Assembly (NCBI RefSeq): GCF_017355185.1
Contig: NZ_JADILJ010000025.1
Span: 1-55,251 of the forward strand
DNA: 55,251 bases
From: Rathayibacter sp. SD072
Lineage (GTDB): Bacteria > Actinomycetota > Actinomycetes > Actinomycetales > Microbacteriaceae
Direction of reading: 5' to 3'
Below are positions 19,800-30,808 of the stretch, piece by piece (the stretch's first letter is position 1; each line of letters starts with the position of its first letter). The translations under genes and the position numbers were made by a program. The notes under the pieces are model-generated. The model had not been told where the DNA came from. It did no database searches and worked only from the letters and a program-made list of their open reading frames with translations.

Positions 19800-19821
19800 T
19801 AGAATTGTCTCGACGTCGAGA
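19800..19821 (+). promoter_or_regulatory. acnA promoter: -10 TAGAAT with overlapping 14-bp palindromic operator
   Basis: TAGAAT (19800-19805) is followed 2 nt later by the perfect palindrome TCTCGACGTCGAGA (19808-19821), which would cover the predicted transcription start and so block initiation if bound by a dimeric regulator. The regulator is unknown. A leader of about 180 nt then precedes acnA. Confidence 0.55.
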
Positions 19822-19989
19822 TAAATAGCTCCCGGCCGCCCCGCGCTCCGACGCAGGGCGCAACGGGTGCGGCGACGCACCGGTGTTAGGTCCTCCTTGG
19901 TGGAGCCCGCTCTGCGCGGTCGCCAAGATGGACTCGGATATGTGGGTCCGCCCGTCGGCGGGATCCACGTCAGCGAAGGAGAGGGCGAC

Positions 19990-22803
<2,814 letters not shown>

Positions 22804-22812
22804 AGCCGACAT

Positions 22813-22849
22813 GCCTGTGCGCCTTCCCGCAAGGGGGAGGCGCACAGGC
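22813..22849 (+). terminator. Rho-independent-type terminator after acnA
   Basis: The 12-bp stem GCCTGTGCGCCT/AGGCGCACAGGC extends inward through a T.G wobble and CCC/GGG to a small GCAA-type loop. It lies 9 nt after the stop, with only a weak T-tail. Confidence 0.75.
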
Positions 22850-22870
22850 GTTCGTGCGCGCCCCGGTGCG

Positions 22871-22876
22871 TAGACT
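22871..22876 (+). promoter_or_regulatory. -10 box TAGACT of dxs
   Basis: TANNNT lies 45 nt before the dxs ATG, giving a leader of about 40 nt. GGAAGG just before the ATG could be the ribosome-binding site. Confidence 0.4.
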
Positions 22877-22921
22877 CGACAGACGTCCACTCCCTCTCAT
22901 CGACCCCGGAAGGCGGCGCGA

Positions 22922-24862
22922 ATGGCTGTTCTCGAGACCATCGGCGGACCGCGCGACCTCGATCGCCTGACCCGCTCCGAGCTCGAGGCCCTGGCGCAGG
23001 AGATCCGGGACTTCCTGGTGCGCGAGGTCTCGAAGACCGGCGGTCACCTCGGCCCGAACCTCGGAGTGGTCGAGACGACGATCGCGATCCACCGGGTCTT
23101 CGACTCGCCGCGCGACGCGATCATCTTCGACACCGGCCACCAGTCGTACGTGCACAAGCTGCTGACCGGCCGCCAGGACTTCTCGGGCCTGCGTCAGCGC
23201 GGCGGACTGGCGGGCTACCCGCAGCGCTCCGAGTCGCCGCACGACATCGTCGAGAGCTCGCACGCGTCCAGCTCCCTGTCCTGGGCCGACGGCATCTCGC
23301 GCGCCTTCACGATGACCGGCCAGACCGACCGGCACGTCGTCGCGGTGGTGGGCGACGGTGCCCTCACCGGCGGCATGACCTGGGAGGCGCTGAACAACAT
23401 CAGCGACGACAACGCCCGCGGTCTCGTCATCGTCGTCAACGACAACGGGCGCTCCTACGCCCCCACCATCGGCGGCATGGCCCGGTTCCTCAACGGAGTG
23501 CGCACCAAGCGCAGCTACCGCACGCTGCACCGGGGCTCGCGCGCCGTCTCCGAGCGGCTCGGCAGCCCTGCCGCCGCCGTCTACCGCGGGGTCCGCGGCG
23601 GGATGCACGGCTTCCTCAGCCGCTTCATCAACAACGAGGCCCTCTACTCCAACCTCGACATCAAGTACCTCGGCCCGATCGACGGGCACGACGTGACGGC
23701 GATGGAGGAGGCGCTCCAGCAGGCCAAGGACTACGGCCAGCCCGTCATCGTGCACGCGATCACGCAGAAGGGGAAGGGCTTCCGACCGGCCGTCGACGAC
23801 CTCGCCGACCAGTTCCACGCCGTCGGCCAGATCGACCCCGAGACCGGGGAGCCGCTCGCCGCGCCCGGCGCCCGCTCGTGGACATCGGTGTTCGCCGACG
23901 AGATCGTGACCCTCGCCGACGAGGACGCCACGATCGTCGGCATCACGGCCGCGATGCTCCGGCCGGTGGGACTGCACAAGATGGCCGAGAAGCACCCCGA
24001 TCGCGTCTTCGACGTCGGCATCGCGGAGCAGCACGCCGTCACCTCCGCCGCCGGCCTCGCGTTCGGAGGGTTGCACCCCGTCGTCGCGCTCTACGCGACC
24101 TTCGTGAACCGCGCCTTCGACCAGGTGCTGATGGACGTGGCCCTCCACCGGGCCGGTGTGACCTTCGTCCTCGACCGCGCGGGGGTCACCGGACCCGACG
24201 GCCCGAGCCACCACGGGATGTGGGATCTCGCGATCCTGCAGGTCGTCCCGAACATCCGCCTCTCGGCTCCCCGCGACTCGGTCCGCCTCCGCGAGGAGCT
24301 CCGCGAGGCCGTCGGAGTGACGGACGCTCCCACCGTCGTCCGCTTCTCGAAGGGCAACGTCGGCGACGAGATCGAGGCTCTCGAGCGGCTGCACGACGGG
24401 GTCGACGTGCTCTCGCGTGCCGAGCGCCAGGACGTGCTGATCGTGACCGTCGGACCGATGGCGACGATGGGCCTCGACGTCGCCCGTCGTCTCGCCGCCC
24501 AGGGCATCGGCGCCACGGTGGTCGACCCCCGCTGGGTCGTGCCCGTCCCGCGGAGCATCATCGAGCTCGCACGCGAGCACCGCCTCGTCGTCTCGATCGA
24601 GGACGGCGTCCGCGTGGGCGGCATCGGGACCCGCATCCGGCAGGACCTCCGCGAGGCGGGAGTCGACACGGCCGTCACCGAGCTCGGGCTGCCGGACCAG
24701 TTCCTCGATCACGCGAAGCGCGAGGAGATCCTCGAGGACGTCGGTCTCACCCCGCAGCACATCGCTCGGGACGTGGTCGCCCAGGTGCTCGGCAGCAAGA
24801 TCCCCGTGGCTCGACCGCTCCCCGAGGAAGCCGCGGCGCACGACGAAGCCCGCACCGACTGA
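22922..24862 (+). CDS. dxs: 1-deoxy-D-xylulose-5-phosphate synthase
   Basis: 646 aa. Condenses pyruvate and glyceraldehyde 3-phosphate with TPP, the first step of the MEP isoprenoid pathway. Visible are TGHQSYVHKLLTGR, the TPP/Mg motif GDGALTGGMTWEALNN, HAITQKGKGF, and the catalytic GIAEQHAVTSAAGLA with its glutamate. The C-terminal transketolase-like domain ends around LPDQFLDHAKREEIL. It has its own promoter and stands alone between acnA and a convergent reductase gene. Confidence 0.96.
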   Translation: MAVLETIGGPRDLDRLTRSELEALAQEIRDFLVREVSKTGGHLGPNLGVVETTIAIHRVFDSPRDAIIFDTGHQSYVHKLLTGRQDFSGLRQRGGLAGYPQRSESPHDIVESSHASSSLSWADGISRAFTMTGQTDRHVVAVVGDGALTGGMTWEALNNISDDNARGLVIVVNDNGRSYAPTIGGMARFLNGVRTKRSYRTLHRGSRAVSERLGSPAAAVYRGVRGGMHGFLSRFINNEALYSNLDIKYLGPIDGHDVTAMEEALQQAKDYGQPVIVHAITQKGKGFRPAVDDLADQFHAVGQIDPETGEPLAAPGARSWTSVFADEIVTLADEDATIVGITAAMLRPVGLHKMAEKHPDRVFDVGIAEQHAVTSAAGLAFGGLHPVVALYATFVNRAFDQVLMDVALHRAGVTFVLDRAGVTGPDGPSHHGMWDLAILQVVPNIRLSAPRDSVRLREELREAVGVTDAPTVVRFSKGNVGDEIEALERLHDGVDVLSRAERQDVLIVTVGPMATMGLDVARRLAAQGIGATVVDPRWVVPVPRSIIELAREHRLVVSIEDGVRVGGIGTRIRQDLREAGVDTAVTELGLPDQFLDHAKREEILEDVGLTPQHIARDVVAQVLGSKIPVARPLPEEAAAHDEARTD

Positions 24863-24941
24863 GGATCGACCCTCGGCGCCCGTCGCGCAGGGATCACCTG
24901 CGAGGCGGCCTCCGGGCGGCTCCGTCGTCGTGGGACCCGCG

Positions 24942-25463
24942 TCAGAGCCGGTAGACGAGCTCGATCGCGCCGCCGGAGAACGGCGTCGACCCCACGAGCT
25001 CGAAGGGCTCGGTGCGCCGCATCGGCAGGAGCGCCCGCCCGCCTCCGAGGAGGACGGGCGTGACCGTCACCCTGACCTCGTCGAGCGCGCCGGCCTCGGC
25101 GAAGCGGGCGGCGACGGCACCGCCGCCCACGATCCAGACGTCGCGCTCCCCGGCGGACTCCCGGATGGCCGGCAGCAGCTCGGAGACGTCGCCGGAGGCG
25201 AAGCGGACCTCACCGCCCTCGGGCTGCGGACGCTCGGCGGAGGTCAGGACCCACGCCGGCAGATCATAGGGCCAGGCGCCCTCGCGACGGACGAACTCGT
25301 AGGTGGTGGAGCCCATCACGACGGCCCCCACACTCGCGAGGAAGCGGTCGTAGTGCTCCTGGAACGCCTCGAAGCCGAACTGCAGGAGCCAGCCGAGGTC
25401 GTCGTCGGGATCGGCGATGAAGCCGTCGAGGGAGGAGGCGACGTAGTAGACGATGCGGGTCAT
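24942..25463 (-). CDS. Dihydrofolate reductase family protein (RibD C-terminal-like)
   Basis: 173 aa. TRIVYYVASSLDGFIAD is the standard N-terminus of small DHFR/RibD-like reductases. GAVVMGSTTYEFV, DVWIVGGGAVAARF (NADPH-binding GGG) and VTPVLLGGG follow. The substrate is unknown. An in-frame extension to 25523 is rejected because the ATG at 25463 has TACCGT 6 nt upstream. It lies downstream of fadB. Confidence 0.85.
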   Translation of the reverse strand: MTRIVYYVASSLDGFIADPDDDLGWLLQFGFEAFQEHYDRFLASVGAVVMGSTTYEFVRREGAWPYDLPAWVLTSAERPQPEGGEVRFASGDVSELLPAIRESAGERDVWIVGGGAVAARFAEAGALDEVRVTVTPVLLGGGRALLPMRRTEPFELVGSTPFSGGAIELVYRL

Positions 25464-25469
25464 GCGGGC

Positions 25470-25475
25470 ACGGTA
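25470..25475 (-). promoter_or_regulatory. -10 box TACCGT of the reductase gene, leaderless layout
   Basis: TANNNT is followed by exactly 6 nt and then ATG on the minus strand. Confidence 0.5.
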
Positions 25476-25526
25476 CGACGGACCACCGACACGACCCTCG
25501 ACGGCCGCCCGCAGCGCCGGCACCGC

Positions 25527-25559
25527 CTCCGGCTCACCGTGCGAGGCGGCGAGCCGGAG
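25527..25559 (-). terminator. Hairpin after fadB
   Basis: CTCCGGCTC and GAGCCGGAG pair perfectly (9 bp) around a 15-nt loop, 19 nt beyond the fadB stop. Confidence 0.4.
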
Positions 25560-25578
25560 ACGGTCATCGGGCGCGGCG

Positions 25579-27702
25579 TCAGTCGACGCCGCGGATCACC
25601 GGGTGGTGGAACGTGTCGCCGAACGCGCGCTCACTCGCTCCGACCCGGTCGAGGTAGGGCGTCAGCCCTCCCATCTGGAACGGGTAGCCGGCGCCCAGGA
25701 TCAGGCAGAGGTCGATGTCCTCGGCCGCGTGCACGACGTCGTCGTCCAGCATCCGCTTGACCTCGTCGGCGAGCCCGGTCTCGACGCGCAGGCGCAGCTC
25801 CTCCGCGGTCATCGGGTCGGAGCCGCCGGCGACGATCGCCACCGCCCGCTTGTCGACGCCCTTCACCCGCCCCTTCGCATCGCGCTCGAACACGTGGCCC
25901 AGCTCGGCCAGCCGGTGCAGGTTGGCGCTCTCGAAGAAGCGGTCGGGGAAGGCCGCGTGGTGCGTGTCGAGCACGTGCGCTCCGACCTTCAGCCCGACCA
26001 GCTCGAGGAGCTCGAACGGCGTCATGGGCAGGCCGAACGGCGCGAGCGACTGCTCGACCACCTCGAAGGGCGTGCCGGTGTCGACCGCGTGCATCGCCTC
26101 GCCGAGCACTTTCGCGAGCACGCGGTTGACGACGAAACCCGGGGTGTCCCGCGTGATGACGGCGTTCTTCTTGAGCTTCGCCGCCGTCACCATGGCGGTA
26201 GAGAGCGTCTCCTCGTCGGTCAGCGGGGTCCGCACGACCTCGATGAGCGGCATGACGGCGACCGGATTGAAGAAGTGGAAGCCGACGAGGCGCTCGGGGT
26301 GCTCCAGACGCTCTCCGATCCGCTCGACGGACAGCGAGGAGGTGTTGGTCGCGAGGACGGCCGTGGAGGACACGTACCGCTCGATGTCGGCGAAGACCTC
26401 CTGCTTGACCGACAGCTCCTCGAAGACCGCCTCGATCACCCAGTCCGCGTCGGCGAACTCGGAGCGATCCGTCGTGCCGGTGACGAGACTGCGCAGGCGG
26501 TTGGCGTCGTCGGGGGAGAGGCGCCCCTTCGCGAGCAGCGCGTCGATCTCCCCGACGATCGTGGCCACGCCCTTGTCCACCCGCTCCTGGTCGAGGTCGG
26601 TGATGACCACCGGGACCTGCAGGCGTCGGACGAACAGGAGAGCGAACTGGGTGGCCATCAGGCCGGCGCCGATCACTCCGACCTTCGTCACGGGCTTGGC
26701 GATCGCCTTGTCGGGAGCACCGGCCGGCCGCTTGGCCCGCTTCTGCACCAGGTCGAAGGCGTAGATGCTCGCCCGGAACTGATCGCCCGAGATCAGATCC
26801 GCGAGGGCTTCGTCCTCGGCGGCGAACGCCTCCTCGCGGGTGGCGGTCTTCGCGCCCTTGAGGAGTTCCAGCGCGCGGTAGGGCGAAGCGGCGACGGTGC
26901 CGATGCGGGACTCGAGCTGCTTGCGGGCGATGCCGATGGCGGCGTCCCACTTCACCATCCGCTCGATCCGGCCGGGAGCATGGGGACGCGAGACGGTCAC
27001 GGTCCCGCCCAGGACGCCGTCGGCCCAGCGCAGCGAGTCCTCGAGGAACGACGCCGACGGGAAGAGCGCGTCGGCGATGCCGAGCTCCAGCACCTCCCGC
27101 CCCTTGATCGTCCGATTGTTCTTCAGCGGGTTCTCGACGACGATCTTCAGAGCGTTCTCGATGCCGATCAGATTCGGGAGCAGGTAGGTCCCACCCCACC
27201 CGGGGATGATGCCCAGGAACACCTCGGGCAGGCCCAGCGCGGGGATCGACTCGTCGACGGTCCGGTAGTCGGCGTTCAGCGCGATCTCGGTGCCGCCGCC
27301 CAGCGCCAGCCCGTTGATGAAGACGAACGAGGGGACACCGAGGTCGGACAGCATGCCGAGGGTGCGGTGCCCGAGGCGAGCCAGCTGGCGGCCGAGCTCC
27401 CGGCTCGGGATGGTGCCCACCTTGCTCAGATCGGCGCCCGCGGCCAGGATGAACGGCTTGCCGGTCAGGGCGACGCCCTGGATCTCCCCGTCCGCCGCGC
27501 GCGCCTTCTGCGCGATCAGGACGTCGGCGAGCTCGAACAGGGACGCCGGACCCAAGGTGCTCGGCCGCGTGTGGTCGCGGTCGTTGTCGAGAGTGACGAG
27601 CGCGAGCACGCGCCCGCTGGCGAGCCGGACGTCGCGCACGTAGGAGTGGGTGACGACCTCCCCCTCCGTGAGGTCTGCGAGGTCCTCGAAACCGTCGAGC
27701 AT
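25579..27702 (-). CDS. fadB: Bifunctional enoyl-CoA hydratase / 3-hydroxyacyl-CoA dehydrogenase
   Basis: 707 aa. The N-terminal crotonase domain shows GKPFILAAGADLSK (oxyanion hole), NGLALGGGTEIALNADYR and FLGIIPGWGGTYLLP. The C-terminal dehydrogenase shows the NAD fold VGVIGAGLMATQFA, where the last glycine of GxGxxG is Ala, the catalytic-His motif VGFHFFNPVAVMPLIE, and DTPGFVVNRVL. Together these carry out the two middle steps of beta-oxidation. The start is MLDGFEDLADLTEG, 2 nt after the thiolase stop; the longer frame is not conserved. It forms an FadAB-type unit with the upstream thiolase. Confidence 0.94.
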   Translation of the reverse strand: MLDGFEDLADLTEGEVVTHSYVRDVRLASGRVLALVTLDNDRDHTRPSTLGPASLFELADVLIAQKARAADGEIQGVALTGKPFILAAGADLSKVGTIPSRELGRQLARLGHRTLGMLSDLGVPSFVFINGLALGGGTEIALNADYRTVDESIPALGLPEVFLGIIPGWGGTYLLPNLIGIENALKIVVENPLKNNRTIKGREVLELGIADALFPSASFLEDSLRWADGVLGGTVTVSRPHAPGRIERMVKWDAAIGIARKQLESRIGTVAASPYRALELLKGAKTATREEAFAAEDEALADLISGDQFRASIYAFDLVQKRAKRPAGAPDKAIAKPVTKVGVIGAGLMATQFALLFVRRLQVPVVITDLDQERVDKGVATIVGEIDALLAKGRLSPDDANRLRSLVTGTTDRSEFADADWVIEAVFEELSVKQEVFADIERYVSSTAVLATNTSSLSVERIGERLEHPERLVGFHFFNPVAVMPLIEVVRTPLTDEETLSTAMVTAAKLKKNAVITRDTPGFVVNRVLAKVLGEAMHAVDTGTPFEVVEQSLAPFGLPMTPFELLELVGLKVGAHVLDTHHAAFPDRFFESANLHRLAELGHVFERDAKGRVKGVDKRAVAIVAGGSDPMTAEELRLRVETGLADEVKRMLDDDVVHAAEDIDLCLILGAGYPFQMGGLTPYLDRVGASERAFGDTFHHPVIRGVD

Positions 27703-27704
27703 GA

Positions 27705-28919
27705 TCAGCGTCCCTTCCGTCGTGCGCGCTTGCCGTCGAAGTGCGGGTTCTCCCAGACGACGGTTCCCCCCTGGCCGAGCCCGACGCACATCGCCGTGAG
27801 CCCGTAGCGCACCTCCGGGTGCGCCTCGAACTGCCGCGCGAGCTGGATCATCAGGCGAACGCCCGAGGAGGCGAGCGGATGGCCGACGGCGATCGCTCCG
27901 CCGTACTCGTTGACCCGGGGGTCGTCGTCGTCGATGCCGAAGTGGTCGAGGAACGAGAGCACCTGCACCGCGAACGCCTCGTTGAGCTCGAAGAGGCCGA
28001 TGTCCTCGATGCCGAGACCGGCCTTGCGCAGCGCCTTCTCGGTGCTGGGGACGGGGCCGATGCCCATGATCTCCGGCTCTACCCCGGCGAAGGCGAAGCT
28101 GACGAGCCGCATCTTGGTGGAGAGCCCGAGCTCCTTCGCCGCGTCCGCGCTCGCGAGGAGCGAGACGGTCGCCCCGTCGTTCAGACCGGAGGAGTTGCCC
28201 GCGGTCACGCGCCCGTGCGGGCGGAACGGGGTGCGGAGCCCCGCCAGCCCCTCGAGGGTCGTCTCAGGACGGGGCGCCTCGTCGGCGGTGGCGAGGCCCC
28301 ATCCGGAGGCGCTGCGAGTGGCGACGGGGATGAGGTCGGGCTGGATGTCGCCGGACTCGTACGCCGCCGCGAGCTTCTGCTGGCTGCGCAGCGCGTAGCG
28401 ATCGGAGCGCTCCTTGGTCAGCTGCGGGAACCGGTCGTGGATCTTCTCCGCCGTCTTCCCCATGTTCAGCGCCTCGTCGCCGACGAGGCGCTCGGACAGG
28501 AAGCGGGGGTTGGGATCGGCGTCGAACCCCATGGGGTGGCGCCCCATGTGCTCGACACCGCCGGCGATCACCACGTCGTACGCGCCGAAGGCGATGCCGC
28601 CCGCGGTCGCCGTCACCGAGGTCATCGCGCCGGCGCACATCCGGTCGATCGCGAAGCCGGGGACGCTGCGGGGCAGCCCCGCGAGCAGCGCGGTCGTCCG
28701 CCCGAGGGTCAGACCCTGGTCCCCCCGCTGCGTGGTCGCCGCGATCGCGACGTCGTCGACGCGATCCTTCGGGAGCGACGGATTGCGCTCCAGCAGACCG
28801 ATCATGGCCTTCACGACAAGGTCGTCGGCCCGCGTCTGCCAGTACATGCCCTTCTCGCCGGCACGCCCGAACGGAGTACGGACTCCGTCGACGAACACGA
28901 CTTCGGATCTCTCGGCCAC
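27705..28919 (-). CDS. fadA: Acetyl-CoA acyltransferase (beta-oxidation thiolase)
   Basis: 404 aa. The nucleophilic cysteine is in IDRMCAGAMTS (C95); the C-terminal catalytic pair is in AVGHPLASSG (H347) and TAMCVGLGQGG (C378). It cleaves 3-ketoacyl-CoA in the last beta-oxidation step. GTG start (MAERSEVVFVDGVRTPFGR) with GGGAGG 4 nt upstream; the extension to 29369 is antisense noise. It lies 74 bp downstream of rnd and is coupled to fadB. Confidence 0.94.
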   Translation of the reverse strand: MAERSEVVFVDGVRTPFGRAGEKGMYWQTRADDLVVKAMIGLLERNPSLPKDRVDDVAIAATTQRGDQGLTLGRTTALLAGLPRSVPGFAIDRMCAGAMTSVTATAGGIAFGAYDVVIAGGVEHMGRHPMGFDADPNPRFLSERLVGDEALNMGKTAEKIHDRFPQLTKERSDRYALRSQQKLAAAYESGDIQPDLIPVATRSASGWGLATADEAPRPETTLEGLAGLRTPFRPHGRVTAGNSSGLNDGATVSLLASADAAKELGLSTKMRLVSFAFAGVEPEIMGIGPVPSTEKALRKAGLGIEDIGLFELNEAFAVQVLSFLDHFGIDDDDPRVNEYGGAIAVGHPLASSGVRLMIQLARQFEAHPEVRYGLTAMCVGLGQGGTVVWENPHFDGKRARRKGR

Positions 28920-28986
28920 AATGCCTCCCAGGAACTCACGGTCGCCCCGATCGTAGGAAGAGCACGGCTTCGACCGGAATCCTTTG

Positions 28987-29004
28987 CCGCTTCCTACGAA
29001 GCGG
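28987..29004 (-). terminator. Hairpin enclosing the rnd stop codon
   Basis: CCGCTTC and GAAGCGG (7 bp) flank a 4-nt loop that contains the TAG stop of rnd. It could modulate read-through from rnd into fadA rather than end transcription. Confidence 0.35.
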
Positions 29005-30193
29005 TTTCCGTGCTCTCCTCGGGCGCTTGGGCGGCTTCCACAAACGCGGTCACGAGCGGACCCGCCGTCGCGTCGATCTGCCAGGAGCGCGCTCCGCCCC
29101 GCGTCAGCTCGGCGGCGACGGTCTCCGGCGTCAGCGGTTCCGGCGGATTCCACGCCAGCCGGCGCAGCAGGTCGGGCGTGAGCAGGTTCTCGACGGGCAG
29201 CGACAGCAGCTCGGCGATCTCGATGACGACGGCGCGGGCCGACTTGAGCCGCAGATCGGCGGCGGGGTTCCGATCGGCCCACGCCCGGGGCGGAGGGAGT
29301 GTCTCGACGGCGGGCCGGGTGGCCGAGGGGAGGTCCTCGGTGCTCAGACCGCGCTGGATCGCCGCCCACCAGCGCTCCACCTCGCCTCGGCTCGCGCGGC
29401 CGGTGAAGTCGCGGCGGCCCGAGAGCTGACCGATGCTGCTGGGGATGTTGCGGGCGACCGCGACGATCGAGGAGTCGGGGATCAGGCGGCCGGGCGCGAT
29501 GTCGCGCTCCCGGGCGAAGGCGTCCCGCGCCAGCCAGAGCTCACGGGCGACGGCGAGGGCGCGGAGTCCGCGCAGCGAGTGCATGCCCGAGAGCCGCCGC
29601 CACGGGTCGGCCAGGGCGGCCTTCGGCTGCCGGGCCAGGGTGGCCTCGAACTCCTCGCGCGCGATGCGGGTCTTGCGCGCCTCGATGAGCATCTCCTCCA
29701 TCCGGTCGCGGAGGTCGACCAGGAGCTCGACGTCCTTCGCGGCGTAGACGAGCCAGCTCTGGGGGAGGGGACGGGTCGACCAGTCGGCCGCCGAGTGCTC
29801 CTTGGCGAGGTGGATGCCCAGCAGGTCCTCGACGACCGCTCCGAGACCCACCTTCGCCAGTCCCAGCAGGCGGGCCGCCAGCTCGGTGTCGAAGATGCGG
29901 GTCGGGTCCAGGCCCACCTCGCGCAGGCACGCGAGATCCTGGCTGGCGGCGTGCAGCACCCACTCCTCGTCGCCGATGACCTCCTGCAGAGCATCCATCC
30001 GGCCGATCGCGGGAGGATCGAAGAGGAACGCGCCGGCGCCGCGGCGGTACACCTGGATGAGGTACGCGCGCTGCGAGTACGTGAAGCCGGAGGCGCGTTC
30101 GGCGTCGACCGCGACGGGCCCCTCGCCAGCGGCGAGGGCGTCGACGGCGGCGAGGAACTCGTCGCGGGTGGAGAGGACGCGGTAATCAGTCAC
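28994..30193 (-). CDS. rnd: Ribonuclease D (HRDC domain)
   Basis: 399 aa. A 3'-5' exoribonuclease of the DEDD family. Exo motifs are VAVDAERASGF (DxE, about residue 29), LHAASQDLACLREVGL and YAAKDVELLVDL (Tyr and Asp). The C-terminal half carries an HRDC-type helical domain (HSLRGLRALAVARELWLARD). The GTG start overlaps the DUF3000 gene by 8 nt, so the two are co-translated, as commonly seen in actinobacteria. Confidence 0.92.
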   Translation of the reverse strand: MTDYRVLSTRDEFLAAVDALAAGEGPVAVDAERASGFTYSQRAYLIQVYRRGAGAFLFDPPAIGRMDALQEVIGDEEWVLHAASQDLACLREVGLDPTRIFDTELAARLLGLAKVGLGAVVEDLLGIHLAKEHSAADWSTRPLPQSWLVYAAKDVELLVDLRDRMEEMLIEARKTRIAREEFEATLARQPKAALADPWRRLSGMHSLRGLRALAVARELWLARDAFARERDIAPGRLIPDSSIVAVARNIPSSIGQLSGRRDFTGRASRGEVERWWAAIQRGLSTEDLPSATRPAVETLPPPRAWADRNPAADLRLKSARAVVIEIAELLSLPVENLLTPDLLRRLAWNPPEPLTPETVAAELTRGGARSWQIDATAGPLVTAFVEAAQAPEESTETAS

Positions 30194-30785
30194 GGTTGTT
30201 CCGTCGGAAGGCGAGCGAGGTCACACCGTCGCTCGATACGGGCGGGAGGCCCGCGAGCATGCACAACAGCTCACCCCAGCCTTCCACGTGGGCGGCGAGC
30301 TGCGCATCCTCGGGACTCCAGGACGCGCGGATCTCGATCTGGGCGCCGTCGCCCTGGGCGGAAAGCTCGCCGAATCCGGTCGAGAGGACCTTCGTCGCCG
30401 TGCCGGACGCCGCGTGGTAGGCGGCACCCCGGGTGTCGAGCGCATCGATCAGCCACGACCAGGCGACCTCGGCGAGGAACGGGTCGGTGCCGATCTCGAC
30501 CTCGAGCGGTGCCTGCGCGAAGCAGACGACGCGGAAGGCGCCGCCCCACTGCTCGGGCTCCTCGGGGTCGTAGAGGAGGATGAAGCGCCCGGTGCCGAGC
30601 TCGGAGTCGCGCCCGTGCGGATGCGGGGCGACATCGGCGGACAGGGCGAGGGCCCACGGAGCGAGCCCGGTCGGCGACGGGATCTCGGACACGGTCAGCT
30701 CGGAGCGGGTCGAGACCGCGCGGATCGCCTCCGTCGCGGCCCGGAACTCCTCCGGTGGCTGAGACGGCGCTGGGAAGTCGGGCAC
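30186..30785 (-). CDS. DUF3000 protein
   Basis: 199 aa. Conserved segments include RSELTVSEIPSPTGLAPWALAL, GRFILLYDPEEPEQWGG, RVVCFAQAPLE and a C-terminal SLAFRRNNRD. It is a known actinobacterial family of unknown function, nearly always directly upstream of rnd. The GTG start is supported by TAGTCT 7 nt upstream. Its promoter overlaps that of the divergent hydrolase gene. Confidence 0.88.
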   Translation of the reverse strand: MPDFPAPSQPPEEFRAATEAIRAVSTRSELTVSEIPSPTGLAPWALALSADVAPHPHGRDSELGTGRFILLYDPEEPEQWGGAFRVVCFAQAPLEVEIGTDPFLAEVAWSWLIDALDTRGAAYHAASGTATKVLSTGFGELSAQGDGAQIEIRASWSPEDAQLAAHVEGWGELLCMLAGLPPVSSDGVTSLAFRRNNRD

Positions 30786-30792
30786 GCTCCGA

Positions 30793-30802
30793 AGACTAGA
30801 GT
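30793..30802. promoter_or_regulatory. Two divergent -10 boxes sharing one TA, between DUF3000 and the hydrolase
   Basis: The decamer AGACTAGAGT reads TAGAGT on the plus strand (30797-30802, 6 nt before ATG 30809) and TAGTCT on the minus strand (30798-30793, 7 nt before GTG 30785). Both fit leaderless promoters inside a 23-bp gap, so the two should exclude each other. Confidence 0.5.
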
Positions 30803-30808
30803 TCCCGC

